Shown piece by piece: positions 52,401 through 62,532 of a stretch of 64,000 bases of DNA (position 1 is its first letter; each line of letters opens with the position of its first letter). The stretch is taken from positions 1 to 64,000 of the forward strand of contig NZ_JACHIO010000012.1 of the NCBI RefSeq assembly GCF_014203225.1. The letters run 5' to 3'. A program made the translations under genes and the position numbers. The notes beneath the pieces are model-generated. The model saw only the letters and a list, made by a program, of their open reading frames with translations, was not told the DNA's origin and did not search any database. The stretch comes from Granulicella mallensis (GTDB lineage: Bacteria > Acidobacteriota > Terriglobia > Terriglobales > Acidobacteriaceae).

Positions 52401-52582
52401 GCTTGCAGAAATCCCTTCGCAATCGCTCCCCAGGCCCTTCGCTACTCCAATATCTTCGGAGAGCTCATAACCGAACCCGCGGCGCGCTAATGACTAATTG
52501 TACCCGCTGACTGTGCTGCTGCGCCGTCCATCCTCAGCGTTTCTCGAAAGGAATCCGTCACCACACCCCTTTGCCGCGTAAA

Positions 52583-52612
52583 ACGGGAGGGCCTCCGCAG
52601 AGGACCTCCCGT
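52583..52612 (-). terminator. terminator of the Spy-like gene
   Basis: ACGGGAGG-GCCTCCGCAGAGGA-CCTCCCGT forms a stem with one mismatch. On the reverse strand TTTTACGCGG follows. It sits 31 bases past the stop of the gene at 52644. Confidence 0.65.
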
Positions 52613-52643
52613 GTGCTACAGCCTGTTTCATCGAACGCTATTC

Positions 52644-53087
52644 CTACATCGAGGGCGCGGATGCAGGAGCGGGAGCATTGCCATCCCCGCCATTCTGGCG
52701 GCCACGCATGCGCTCCTGCTGCATGGCATCGTACTTTGCCTTCTGCTCGTCGGTCAGAACGGCATGGACCTTCGTGTCTTCGTCCTTGCGCAGCTCCATC
52801 ATCTTCGAGCGGCGTTCATCCTGGGGCACGGACGTATCGTTCCGCAGAGCCTCACCCTTGGCCTGCTCATCGGTGAAGATCGTCTTCAGCTGCGTGGTCT
52901 GATCGGCGGTGAGACCTAACGCCTTCTGCAGACGATCCGCGCGGCGCTCCGGATTCATGCCGCCACGGTGTTCGCCCTGGCCCTGCCCCTGTTGCGGCGG
53001 CGTATCCTGCTGCGCCATCGCTGGAAGTACGGTCAGCATCGCTCCGCACAGCAGCACGGCTGCCGTGCGCATTCTGTTCTTTTCCAT
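52644..53087 (-). CDS. Spy/CpxP-like (LTXXQ motif) periplasmic protein
   Basis: A 147-residue protein with a signal peptide (MEKNRMRTAAVLLCGAMLTV to AMA-QQ). It continues with a Gln/Gly-rich stretch and a helical, charged domain: LGLTADQTTQLKTIFTDEQA, KVHAVLTDEQKAKYDAMQQE. The LTADQ and LTDEQ pair is the signature of the Spy/CpxP fold, which acts as a periplasmic chaperone or stress sensor. Start 53087 is chosen because it opens the signal peptide; earlier in-frame ATGs at 53099 and 53120 are possible. The C-terminus is low complexity. Confidence 0.82.
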   Translation of the reverse strand: MEKNRMRTAAVLLCGAMLTVLPAMAQQDTPPQQGQGQGEHRGGMNPERRADRLQKALGLTADQTTQLKTIFTDEQAKGEALRNDTSVPQDERRSKMMELRKDEDTKVHAVLTDEQKAKYDAMQQERMRGRQNGGDGNAPAPASAPSM

Positions 53088-53307
53088 TGCCTTCGGCATC
53101 ATGACTAAACTCACTTTCATCTCGCAACAGTATGCTGCGTTCCGTGCAGCCGAAGCCCCAGCGAACGGTCTTGATTCATTGGAATGGCAACACGCACAGC
53201 TACCGATTAAAGACGTGCCGCAGGGAGAAAGGTTCCCCGTTCCGGAACTATCTTTTCGAGGTTTGCCAGCGTAGGGACAGGCATCGTTCATCGTCTTCAT
53301 CACGCAC

Positions 53308-53555
53308 GTAGCGCGAAGCGCGTTCCCTGACGCTTTAGCGTCAGGGAGACGGAGGGAGCCGTAGCCTTTAGGCTACGGAAATAGAGGCTTAACTAAGATG
53401 TGGCCTTTAGGCCCGGGCCTTCTTTCGGCTGCGAACAAAAGGCCCGGGGCTAAAGCCCAATTCTTGCCTGTTCTTTATTCCGTAGCCTAAAGGCTACGGC
53501 TCCCCCTGCCCCGCGACGCTAAAGCGTCACGGTTTGCGCTTCGCGCTGTGTTAAG
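53308..53555. repeat. multi-hairpin intergenic repeat, long copy
   Basis: The fullest copy of the family at 4732 and 12063. It holds AGCGCGAAGCGCGTTCC, CTGACGCT-TT-AGCGTCAG, CCGTAGCC-TTTA-GGCTACGG, GGCCTTTAGGCCCGGGCCTT and AAAGGCCCGGGGCTAAAGCC. Inverted versions of the first blocks follow (CCGTAGCCTAAAGGCTACGG near 53480, GACGCTAAAGCGTC near 53514, GCGCTTCGCGCT at the end). The two ends are therefore inverted copies of each other, and the whole stretch can fold into one large cruciform. No gene lies inside. Confidence 0.8.
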
Positions 53556-53586
53556 CCTCATGCTGACAATAAAACGGCTTCCCCTC

Positions 53587-54507
53587 TTACGCCCGCTCTG
53601 CAATAAAACAAAACGGATCGCCATGGGCCTCCGCATGCTTTTCAACCACCTGCAGAAACGCTCGTGCGGCATGACTCAGAGCCGCCTGTCGCCGATACAC
53701 CAGCCGCAGCTTGCGCTCCACCTGCAACTCGGGTACAGCTACCGCCACCAGGGCACCCGTCTCCAGCTCCCCCTCAACGGTCAGCTTCGGAACCAGGGCC
53801 ACGCCATTGCCACTCTGCACAAACCGTTTGATCGCCTCCAGCGACGGCAGTTCGACCTCCATCTGCAGAGGTGTCTTGTGCCTCTTGAAGGCGACAATAA
53901 CCTTCTGGCGCAGCGGTGACGGCACATTGTGCGCCACAAAGACCTCCCGCCCCAGCCGCTGGATCGAAGCCTTGCCATCCTTCGCCAGCGCATGGCCAGG
54001 ATTCACGATGCAGACCAGTTCGTCGCGGTACACCACCATCGACCGCACCTGCGGATCGTCCGGCCGGAAGCTGACGACCCCCAGCTCCACCGAGTGCTGC
54101 AGGATCTCGTCAGCGATGCGGCTAGCCAATGTTCGCTGCACCGCCACCTTTACCCGCGGATGCTCGCGCCGGAAGGCGTCCAGCAGCGGCAGTAAGTAAA
54201 GGCAGGTGTACTCGTTGGCTGCCAGGTTCAGACGTCCCGTATGTAGAGAACGCAGATCGACCAGGGCCGAGGCGGCATCGGCCCTTAGATTCAACATTTT
54301 CTCGGCATATTCACGAAGCACTTCGCCCGCATCGGTCAGCGTGCCGTCGCGTGAAGAACGCTCCAATAAGGTCTCGCCAAGCTCTGCTTCGAGCTTCGCA
54401 ATGACCTGGCTGACCGCAGGCTGGGTTCGATGCAGCCGCGCCGCTGCTCGCGAAAAGCTGCGCTCCTCGGCTACCGTCAGAAACGTCTCCAACTGAAATA
54501 AGTCCAC
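53587..54507 (-). CDS. LysR-family transcriptional regulator
   Basis: A 306-residue regulator. The N-terminal winged helix (residues 1-60) reads MDLFQLETFLTVAEERSFSR, AAARLHRTQPAVSQVIAKLE. A two-lobed effector domain follows, with GRLNLAANEYTCLYLLPLLD, FRREHPRVKVAVQ and LELGVVSF. It lies head-to-head with leuA and is therefore a good candidate for control of the leu cluster, although family members of this type regulate many pathways. Confidence 0.9.
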   Translation of the reverse strand: MDLFQLETFLTVAEERSFSRAAARLHRTQPAVSQVIAKLEAELGETLLERSSRDGTLTDAGEVLREYAEKMLNLRADAASALVDLRSLHTGRLNLAANEYTCLYLLPLLDAFRREHPRVKVAVQRTLASRIADEILQHSVELGVVSFRPDDPQVRSMVVYRDELVCIVNPGHALAKDGKASIQRLGREVFVAHNVPSPLRQKVIVAFKRHKTPLQMEVELPSLEAIKRFVQSGNGVALVPKLTVEGELETGALVAVAVPELQVERKLRLVYRRQAALSHAARAFLQVVEKHAEAHGDPFCFIAERA

Positions 54508-54662
54508 GCGTTCCCGCCCTTCCCTGCGCTCTTAGCGCCTTCTTTTGGTGTTGCCGATGTGCATCCCGGCCTTTGCTTTTATCGGAGGCAAAGTAGTACC
54601 GTTTTCTCAGGCCAGCATTCCCCTATACCAGCATTAGAAATTCGCATACATCCCACCTGAGA

Positions 54663-54679
54663 CATAAGTGTACGTTATG
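54663..54679 (+). promoter_or_regulatory. candidate LysR-type binding site upstream of leuA
   Basis: CATAA-GTGTACG-TTATG is a perfect inverted repeat of 5 bases on each side with a 7-base centre. It contains the T-N11-A pattern of LysR sites and lies between the divergent LysR and leuA genes, 30 bases before the leuA start. Assignment is by position and symmetry only. Confidence 0.35.
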
Positions 54680-54709
54680 CTTTAGGTCGAGACGGAAAGG
54701 TTCTTCCCT

Positions 54710-55894
<1,185 letters not shown>

Positions 55895-55895
55895 G

Positions 55896-55967
55896 GTCGT
55901 TGCTTTTGTTTTTCGTCGTCATCCTGAGTCCTGAGCGAAGTCGAATGGACGAAGGCCCCCCGCATTT
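55896..55967. repeat. GTCATCCTGAG-type repeat between leuA and leuB
   Basis: GTCGTTGCTTTTGTTTTTCG, TCGTCATCCTGAG, a duplicated CCTGAG, then GCGAAGTCGAATGGACGAAG and GCCCCCCGCATT. It is the same class as 4577 and 6013. Confidence 0.6.
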
Positions 55968-55997
55968 TGAACCTGTACGAATGCTGAAGGATAGGTA

Positions 55998-57116
55998 ATG
56001 AAGCTGAAGATCGCAGTTCTCGCCGGAGACGGCATTGGCCCCGAAGTCACCCGCGAAGCCACGCAAATTCTCAAAGCGGTAGCCGAGTTCGGCAACCACG
56101 AGTTCACGTTCACCGAAGCCCTCATCGGCGGCGTCGCCATCACCGCCAACGGCACGCCGCTGCCGCAGACCACCATCGACACCTGCCTCGAGAGCGACGC
56201 TGTCCTTCTCGGCGCGGTCGGCGATAACAAGTTCAACCACCTGACCCCGGACAAGCGTCCCGAGGCCGGCCTGTTGCAGATCCGGCAGGAGCTGGGCGGC
56301 TTCGCGAATCTGCGCCCCTCGGTGGCCTACCCCGCGCTCGCGGAGAACTCTCCGCTGCGTCCCGAAGTAACCAAGGACGCGGACATTCTCTTCGTCCGCG
56401 AGCTGCTCGGCGGCCTCTACTTCGGCCAGCCACGCTGGTGGAACAAAGAAGCGGGAGCCAACGGTGGCGGTGAAGCCATCAACACCATGCGCTACACCCG
56501 CGACGAGGTCGTCCGCGTAGCACGCGCCGCCTTCGAGCTCGCGCAGAAGCGCCGCAAGAAGCTCACCTCGGTCGACAAGGCCAACGTGCTGGAGTGTTCG
56601 CAGCTCTGGCGCGCCACCGTCGACTCACTCAAGGCTGACTATCCCGACGTCACCGTCGAGCACCAGCTCGTCGATTCGATGGCGATGCACCTGATGAACA
56701 TCCCACGCAACTTCGATGTCGTACTCACCGAAAACCTCTTCGGCGACATCCTCTCGGACGAGTCCGGCGTGATCACCGGCTCGCTCGGCATGCTGCCCTC
56801 GGCGACCATCGGCGGTAAGGTCAACCTCTACGAGCCCGTACACGGCTCCGCTCCGGATATCGCCGGAACCGGCAAAGCCAACCCTCTCGGCGCGATCCTG
56901 ACCGCTGCGATGGTGCTGCGCCACTCCGGTGGTCTCGAGCAGGAGGCCCAGGCTATCGAAGTCGCGGTCGCCAAGGTACTCGAAGCTGGCCATCGCACCG
57001 CTGATATCTCTCGCGGCAATACTGCGGCAAACGTTACGACGCAGCAGATGGGCAAGCTGGTACACCAGGCTCTGGCAGAATCCATCGACCGCCACCAGTC
57101 ACTGCACGCCGTATAG
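55998..57116 (+). CDS. leuB: 3-isopropylmalate dehydrogenase
   Basis: Oxidises and decarboxylates 3-isopropylmalate to 2-oxoisocaproate (leucine synthesis). The 372-residue protein has VLAGDGIGPEVTREA at the start, AVGDNKFNH, RELLGGLYFGQPRW, DKANVLECSQLWR, the metal site TENLFGDILSDE and GSAPDIAGTGKANP for NAD binding. It is 104 bases after leuA with a repeat between. Confidence 0.95.
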   Translation: MKLKIAVLAGDGIGPEVTREATQILKAVAEFGNHEFTFTEALIGGVAITANGTPLPQTTIDTCLESDAVLLGAVGDNKFNHLTPDKRPEAGLLQIRQELGGFANLRPSVAYPALAENSPLRPEVTKDADILFVRELLGGLYFGQPRWWNKEAGANGGGEAINTMRYTRDEVVRVARAAFELAQKRRKKLTSVDKANVLECSQLWRATVDSLKADYPDVTVEHQLVDSMAMHLMNIPRNFDVVLTENLFGDILSDESGVITGSLGMLPSATIGGKVNLYEPVHGSAPDIAGTGKANPLGAILTAAMVLRHSGGLEQEAQAIEVAVAKVLEAGHRTADISRGNTAANVTTQQMGKLVHQALAESIDRHQSLHAV

Positions 57117-57158
57117 CTCTTGCTTTTCTAGTTGTCATTCCCGCAGGGAATCTGCTTC
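57117..57158. repeat. GTCATTCCC repeat after leuB
   Basis: CTCTTGCTTTTCTAGTTGTC, ATTCCCGCAGGGAATCTGCT, TC. Contains the small palindrome ATTCCC-GCA-GGGAAT. Closest relatives are at 6911-6945 and 61965. Confidence 0.65.
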
Positions 57159-57192
57159 GCCGGGCCACCACTGAAGTCAATTCCCACAAACC

Positions 57193-57933
57193 ATGCGCAA
57201 ACTTCTCCAACTCGCCGCTGTACTCCTCCTCACCGGAGCAGCGGCAACGCATGCGCAGATCACCAACCCCGACAACCTCGTCGCTCCCCCGCCCAAGCCA
57301 CCTGCCCACCGCAGCCCCAACGCCACCGACGACCTGCAATGGCTCTGGCAGTTCGCCAAACCCAGCCCCAACGGCCGTGCCGACGATCTCCGCCTCGACG
57401 CGCGCTTCCAGGCCCTGCTGCAGCGCTTCTTCAAGCAGCCACAGGCAATGTGGGGCCCCCCGGAGACGCATCAGTCTCTCGCCACCGTCATCCCGCTCTT
57501 TCTCTCGCAGTACGGTACAGTCACGGCAGAACATAATCGCTATCTCAGCGTGGACGGTTGCGTGCCCAGGTTCTGCCCTGCCCATGGCCTGCTATGGATC
57601 GACCTCGGCACAGCACATCCGCTACTGGTCTTCGCCGCCGTCAACTGGACGACCGAAGGTCACTCCACCGATGAGGCCGCCGCAGACTATAGCCTGTGGC
57701 TCTTCCCCAACCGCACAATCGACGCCAACGCCCTTCCCCTCGAGCTCACCGAAAGCCTTGCGCATTGGGATGCACGCCTCGCCGAAGCGCACCGTCTCGT
57801 TCCTCACATCACGCACGCGCTCCTGGTCGAGCCGGATGGTTCGCCCTTCGCTCTCGACCCGCAACTCGCCGGAGCCAACACCCTCGCACCTCAACCTGAC
57901 ACCATCACGCCACACCCAGAAGACAAAGACTAG
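57193..57933 (+). CDS. exported protein of unknown function inside the leu cluster
   Basis: A 246-residue protein with a signal peptide ([20 protein letters not shown]). It has no recognised domain. Notable segments are [60 protein letters not shown] and [20 protein letters not shown], with two Cys that could pair. It lies between leuB and leuC, and its stop is two bases before the leuC ATG, so it is co-transcribed and probably coupled. It has no obvious link to leucine synthesis; it may only have been carried into the operon. Confidence 0.65.
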   Translation: MRKLLQLAAVLLLTGAAATHAQITNPDNLVAPPPKPPAHRSPNATDDLQWLWQFAKPSPNGRADDLRLDARFQALLQRFFKQPQAMWGPPETHQSLATVIPLFLSQYGTVTAEHNRYLSVDGCVPRFCPAHGLLWIDLGTAHPLLVFAAVNWTTEGHSTDEAAADYSLWLFPNRTIDANALPLELTESLAHWDARLAEAHRLVPHITHALLVEPDGSPFALDPQLAGANTLAPQPDTITPHPEDKD

Positions 57934-57935
57934 CC

Positions 57936-59396
<1,461 letters not shown>

Positions 59397-59423
59397 CAGG
59401 GATTGATCGTTTTGCCTTGAAGG

Positions 59424-59478
59424 GGACGGGCTTCAGCCCGTCCGTTAGAACACTCGCAGAGAAGGGGCTTCAGCCCCT
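59424..59478 (+). repeat. two hairpins between leuC and leuD
   Basis: GGACGGGCT-TC-AGCCCGTCC (59424-59443) and AGGGGCT-TC-AGCCCCT (59463-59478). The second ends just before the leuD ribosome site (GAGGGA), so it could affect leuD translation. The TTCAGCCC loop type recurs in soil bacterial genomes. Confidence 0.55.
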
Positions 59479-59490
59479 GAGGGAATGAAC

Positions 59491-60129
59491 ATGACACCGA
59501 TCAACATCATCACCAGCATCGCCGCTCCGCTGCCCTTTCCGAACATCGACACGGACCAGATCATCCCGAAGCAGTTTCTCAAGCGCATCGAGCGCACCGG
59601 CTACGGCGACTTCCTGTTCTTCGACTGGCGCTACGACCTCGAGACACCGGACCACGTCTCCGAGCGCAAGGACTTCGTGCTGAACAAGCCGGAGTACAAA
59701 GGCGCCGAGATCCTCATCGCTGAAAAGAACTTCGGCTGCGGCAGCTCGCGCGAGCACGCCGCCTGGGCGATCAACCAGTACGGCTTTCGCGCTGTCATCG
59801 CGCCGAGCTTTGCCGACATCTTCTTTTCGAACGCAGGCAAGAACGGCATCATCCTCTGCCGCCTCACCGATGACGAAGTCGCAACTCTGTTGAAGCTCTG
59901 CACCGAGAACCCGCAGCACAAGCTCACGATTAACCTTGAAGCCCAGACCGTCACCGACGAACAGGGCTTCAGCGCCCACTTCGACATGGACCCATTCCGC
60001 AAGCACTGCCTGCTGAACGGCCTCGACGACATCGGCCTCACGCTGCTGCATGAGGACGAGCTCGACAGCTACGAAACAAAGCATAACGAAGAGTTCTGGG
60101 TAGCACCAAAGGCCCTGACCACTACCTAA
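59491..60129 (+). CDS. leuD: 3-isopropylmalate dehydratase, small subunit
   Basis: Swivel-domain partner of LeuC. The 212-residue protein has FPNIDTDQIIPKQFLKRIER, FGCGSSREHAAWAINQYGFR and VIAPSFADIFFSNAGKNGI. ATG 59491 is preferred over the ATG at 59485 because GAGGGA then lies at normal distance. Length is normal for the long bacterial form. Confidence 0.94.
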   Translation: MTPINIITSIAAPLPFPNIDTDQIIPKQFLKRIERTGYGDFLFFDWRYDLETPDHVSERKDFVLNKPEYKGAEILIAEKNFGCGSSREHAAWAINQYGFRAVIAPSFADIFFSNAGKNGIILCRLTDDEVATLLKLCTENPQHKLTINLEAQTVTDEQGFSAHFDMDPFRKHCLLNGLDDIGLTLLHEDELDSYETKHNEEFWVAPKALTTT

Positions 60130-60137
60130 CCTCAACG

Positions 60138-60200
60138 GCCTTTGCTCTTGCCTTTGCTTTTCTAATTGTCATTCCGAGCGCAGTGAGGAACCTGCTTCCT
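60138..60200. repeat. GTCATTCCGAGCGCAGTGAGGAA repeat before ilvD
   Basis: CCTTTGCTCTTGCCTTTGCT, TTTCTAATTGTCATTCCGAG, CGCAGTGAGGAACCTGCTTC, C. A member of the family found throughout the leu-ilv spacers. Confidence 0.6.
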
Positions 60201-60243
60201 CCCGTTTTTCGCTCGTACCACCACCGCAACCCACGGAGAGAAA

Positions 60244-61962
60244 ATGTCCAGCACCGGCAAGAAGAACAGCATCGTCCTCACCGAAGGCCCCTCGCGCGCC
60301 GCAGCCCGCGCCATGCTCCGCGGCGTCGGCTTCAGCAAGGAAGACCTGCACAAGCCCATCATCGGCATCGCCAACACCTGGACCGAGATCGGCCCCTGTA
60401 ACTACCACCTTCGCGACATCGCCGAAGCTGTCAAGCAGGGCGTCCGCGAAGCCGGCGGCACCCCCATGGAGTTCAATACCGTCACCATCTCCGACGGCAT
60501 CACCATGGGTACCGAGGGCATGAAGGCCTCGCTCATCTCGCGCGACATGATCGCGGACTCCATCGAGCTCGTGGCCCGCGGCAACTCCTTCGACGGCCTG
60601 GTCTGCATCGCCGGCTGCGACAAGAACATGCCCGGCGCCGTGATGGCGCTCGCCCGCCTCGATATCCCTGGCCTCATGCTCTACGGCGGCTCCATCGCCC
60701 CCGGCCACCTGCACGTCGGTGCAGACGGCAAGACGCCCGACGCCTCCGGCAAGACCGAGATCGACATCACCATCCAGCAGGTCTTTGAAGCCATCGGCTC
60801 GCACGCTGCGGGAAAGATCAACGACGAGCAGCTTGAAGCCGTCGAAGCCTCGGCCTGCCCCGGCCCTGGCGCCTGCGGCGGCCAGTTCACGGCCAACACC
60901 ATGGCGATGGCCGGCGAGTTCCTCGGCATCTCGCCCATTCAGATCACCGGCGTCCCCGCCATGTCCAAGGAGAAGCACGAGGCCTCGCGCGAAGCTGGCA
61001 GGATCGTGATGGACCTCGCCCGTGCCGGCCTCAAGCCCTCGCAGATCATCACCCACGAATCGCTGGAAGATGCCATCGCCGCCGTCTGCGCGTCGGGCGG
61101 CTCGACCAACGCCGTGCTGCACCTCATCGCCATCGCCAAGGAGCTCGACATCCCGCTCACGGTCGATGACTTCGACACCATCAGCGAGAAGACGCCGTTC
61201 ATCTGCGATCTCCAGCCCGGCGGCAAGTACGTGGCAAAAGATTATCAAGACGCGGGTGGGTCAAGAGTCCTCGCCCAGCGCCTGATCGACAAAAAGCTCC
61301 TGCACGGCAACACGCCCACCGTCACCGGCAAGACGATTCGCGAAGAAGCCACCACCGCCAGCGAGACTCCCAACCAGGTCATCATCCGCGCCTGGGACAA
61401 CGCGCTCAAGTCCACCGGCGGACTCGTCATCCTCAAGGGCAATCTCGCTCCTGAAGGCTGCGTCGTCAAGGTCGCCGGCCACGAGCGCATCCACCACACC
61501 GGCCCCGCACGCGTCTTCGACAGCGAAGACCTCTGCTTCGCCGCGATCAACGCAGGCAAGATCAATCCCAACGACGTGCTCGTGATCCGCTACGAAGGCC
61601 CGCGCGGCGGCCCCGGCATGCGCGAGATGCTCGCCGTTACCGCAGCCATCAAGGGCATCCCCGAACTCTCAGAGACCGTGGCCCTGCTCACCGACGGCCG
61701 CTTCAGCGGCGCAACGCGCGGCCTCATGGCCGGCCACGTCGCCCCCGAAGCCCAGCTCGGCGGCCCCATCGGCGCAGTACACGAAGGCGACACCATCACC
61801 TTCGACATCCCGGGCCGCAAGCTCACGCTCAACGTGCCGGACGCAGAGATCGCCGCCCGCCTCAAAAACTTCAAAGCTCCCGCACCCCGCTACAAGCGCG
61901 GCGTGTTTGCAAAGTATGCAAACTCCGTAAGCAGCGCGAGTGAAGGAGCTGTCACCACGTAG
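60244..61962 (+). CDS. ilvD: dihydroxy-acid dehydratase
   Basis: Third step of valine and isoleucine synthesis. The 572-residue Fe-S enzyme has GIANTWTEIGPCNYHLRDIA with the first cluster Cys, GCDKNMPGAVMALARLDIP, CPGPGACGGQFTANTMAMAG with further Cys, TDGRFSGATRGLMAGHVAPE and GDTITFDIPGRKLTLNV. Length is normal. It starts a part of the cluster separated from leuD by a repeat. Confidence 0.95.
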   Translation: MSSTGKKNSIVLTEGPSRAAARAMLRGVGFSKEDLHKPIIGIANTWTEIGPCNYHLRDIAEAVKQGVREAGGTPMEFNTVTISDGITMGTEGMKASLISRDMIADSIELVARGNSFDGLVCIAGCDKNMPGAVMALARLDIPGLMLYGGSIAPGHLHVGADGKTPDASGKTEIDITIQQVFEAIGSHAAGKINDEQLEAVEASACPGPGACGGQFTANTMAMAGEFLGISPIQITGVPAMSKEKHEASREAGRIVMDLARAGLKPSQIITHESLEDAIAAVCASGGSTNAVLHLIAIAKELDIPLTVDDFDTISEKTPFICDLQPGGKYVAKDYQDAGGSRVLAQRLIDKKLLHGNTPTVTGKTIREEATTASETPNQVIIRAWDNALKSTGGLVILKGNLAPEGCVVKVAGHERIHHTGPARVFDSEDLCFAAINAGKINPNDVLVIRYEGPRGGPGMREMLAVTAAIKGIPELSETVALLTDGRFSGATRGLMAGHVAPEAQLGGPIGAVHEGDTITFDIPGRKLTLNVPDAEIAARLKNFKAPAPRYKRGVFAKYANSVSSASEGAVTT

Positions 61963-61964
61963 TC

Positions 61965-62100
61965 GTTGCACTTGCTTTTCTAGTTGTCATTCCCGAAGGG
62001 AATCTGCTTCTGTCGTCGCTGTTGCACTTGCTTTTCTGGTTGTCGTTCCGACCCTGAGCGCAGTCGAAGGGGAGCGAACCTGCTTCCTCCCGCTCTTTGC
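61965..62100. repeat. two tandem copies of the GTCATTCC/GTCGTTCC repeat
   Basis: First copy: GTTGCACTTGCTTTTCTAGT, TGTCATTCCCGAAGGGAATC, TGCTTC. Second copy: GTTGCACTTGCTTTTCTGGT, TGTCGTTCCGACCCTGAGCG, CAGTCGAAGGGGAGCGAACC. They follow ilvD directly. The second is close in form to the 60138 copy. Confidence 0.65.
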
Positions 62101-62145
62101 TAGCAGCAGTAAGAACACCATCGGGCCTTCGCCCTAGAGGTAAAA

Positions 62146-62487
62146 ATGGCATTCATCGACAAGATGTTCGGCAAGCAGCAAGCACCTCCACCGGAGCACG
62201 CCATCTTCATCTACATCAACACCGTAGACCTGGACGAATCGATCTACAGAAGCTGCGACACAGTCACCCTCGACGGCCTTCTCACCAAAGCGCTCGGCGC
62301 GAATGGCATCGTAGAAGGCACAGAGACGCGCGCCACGGAAACCGTCCTGTTCCTCTACGGCACCGACTCCGAAAAGATGCTCTCGCTCATCGATCCGGTC
62401 CTCCACTCCTACCCGCTTTGTAAAGGCGCGAAGGTCGTCCTGAGGGCCGGCCCGACCGGCTCGCCGGAACGCACGATCACAGTCTAG
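62146..62487 (+). CDS. small protein of unknown function between ilvD and ilvB
   Basis: A 113-residue soluble protein: MAFIDKMFGKQQAPPPEHAI, FIYINTVDLDESIYRSCDTV, GTETRATETVLFLYGTDSEK, KGAKVVLRAGPTGSPERTI. It is predicted to be a mixed alpha/beta fold with no membrane segment and no recognised family. It is 45 bases before ilvB and probably co-transcribed with it. Being soluble and compact it could be a regulatory or structural partner, but nothing shows this. Confidence 0.6.
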   Translation: MAFIDKMFGKQQAPPPEHAIFIYINTVDLDESIYRSCDTVTLDGLLTKALGANGIVEGTETRATETVLFLYGTDSEKMLSLIDPVLHSYPLCKGAKVVLRAGPTGSPERTITV

Positions 62488-62532
62488 TTACCGAGCAATA
62501 TTCGACACCTAACCCGCAGCAAAGGAGCAACG

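Noticed and set aside
60169..61248. 359-codon reverse frame over ilvD
   Set aside because: Antisense shadow of ilvD; composition is Gly/Asp/Val-rich and featureless.
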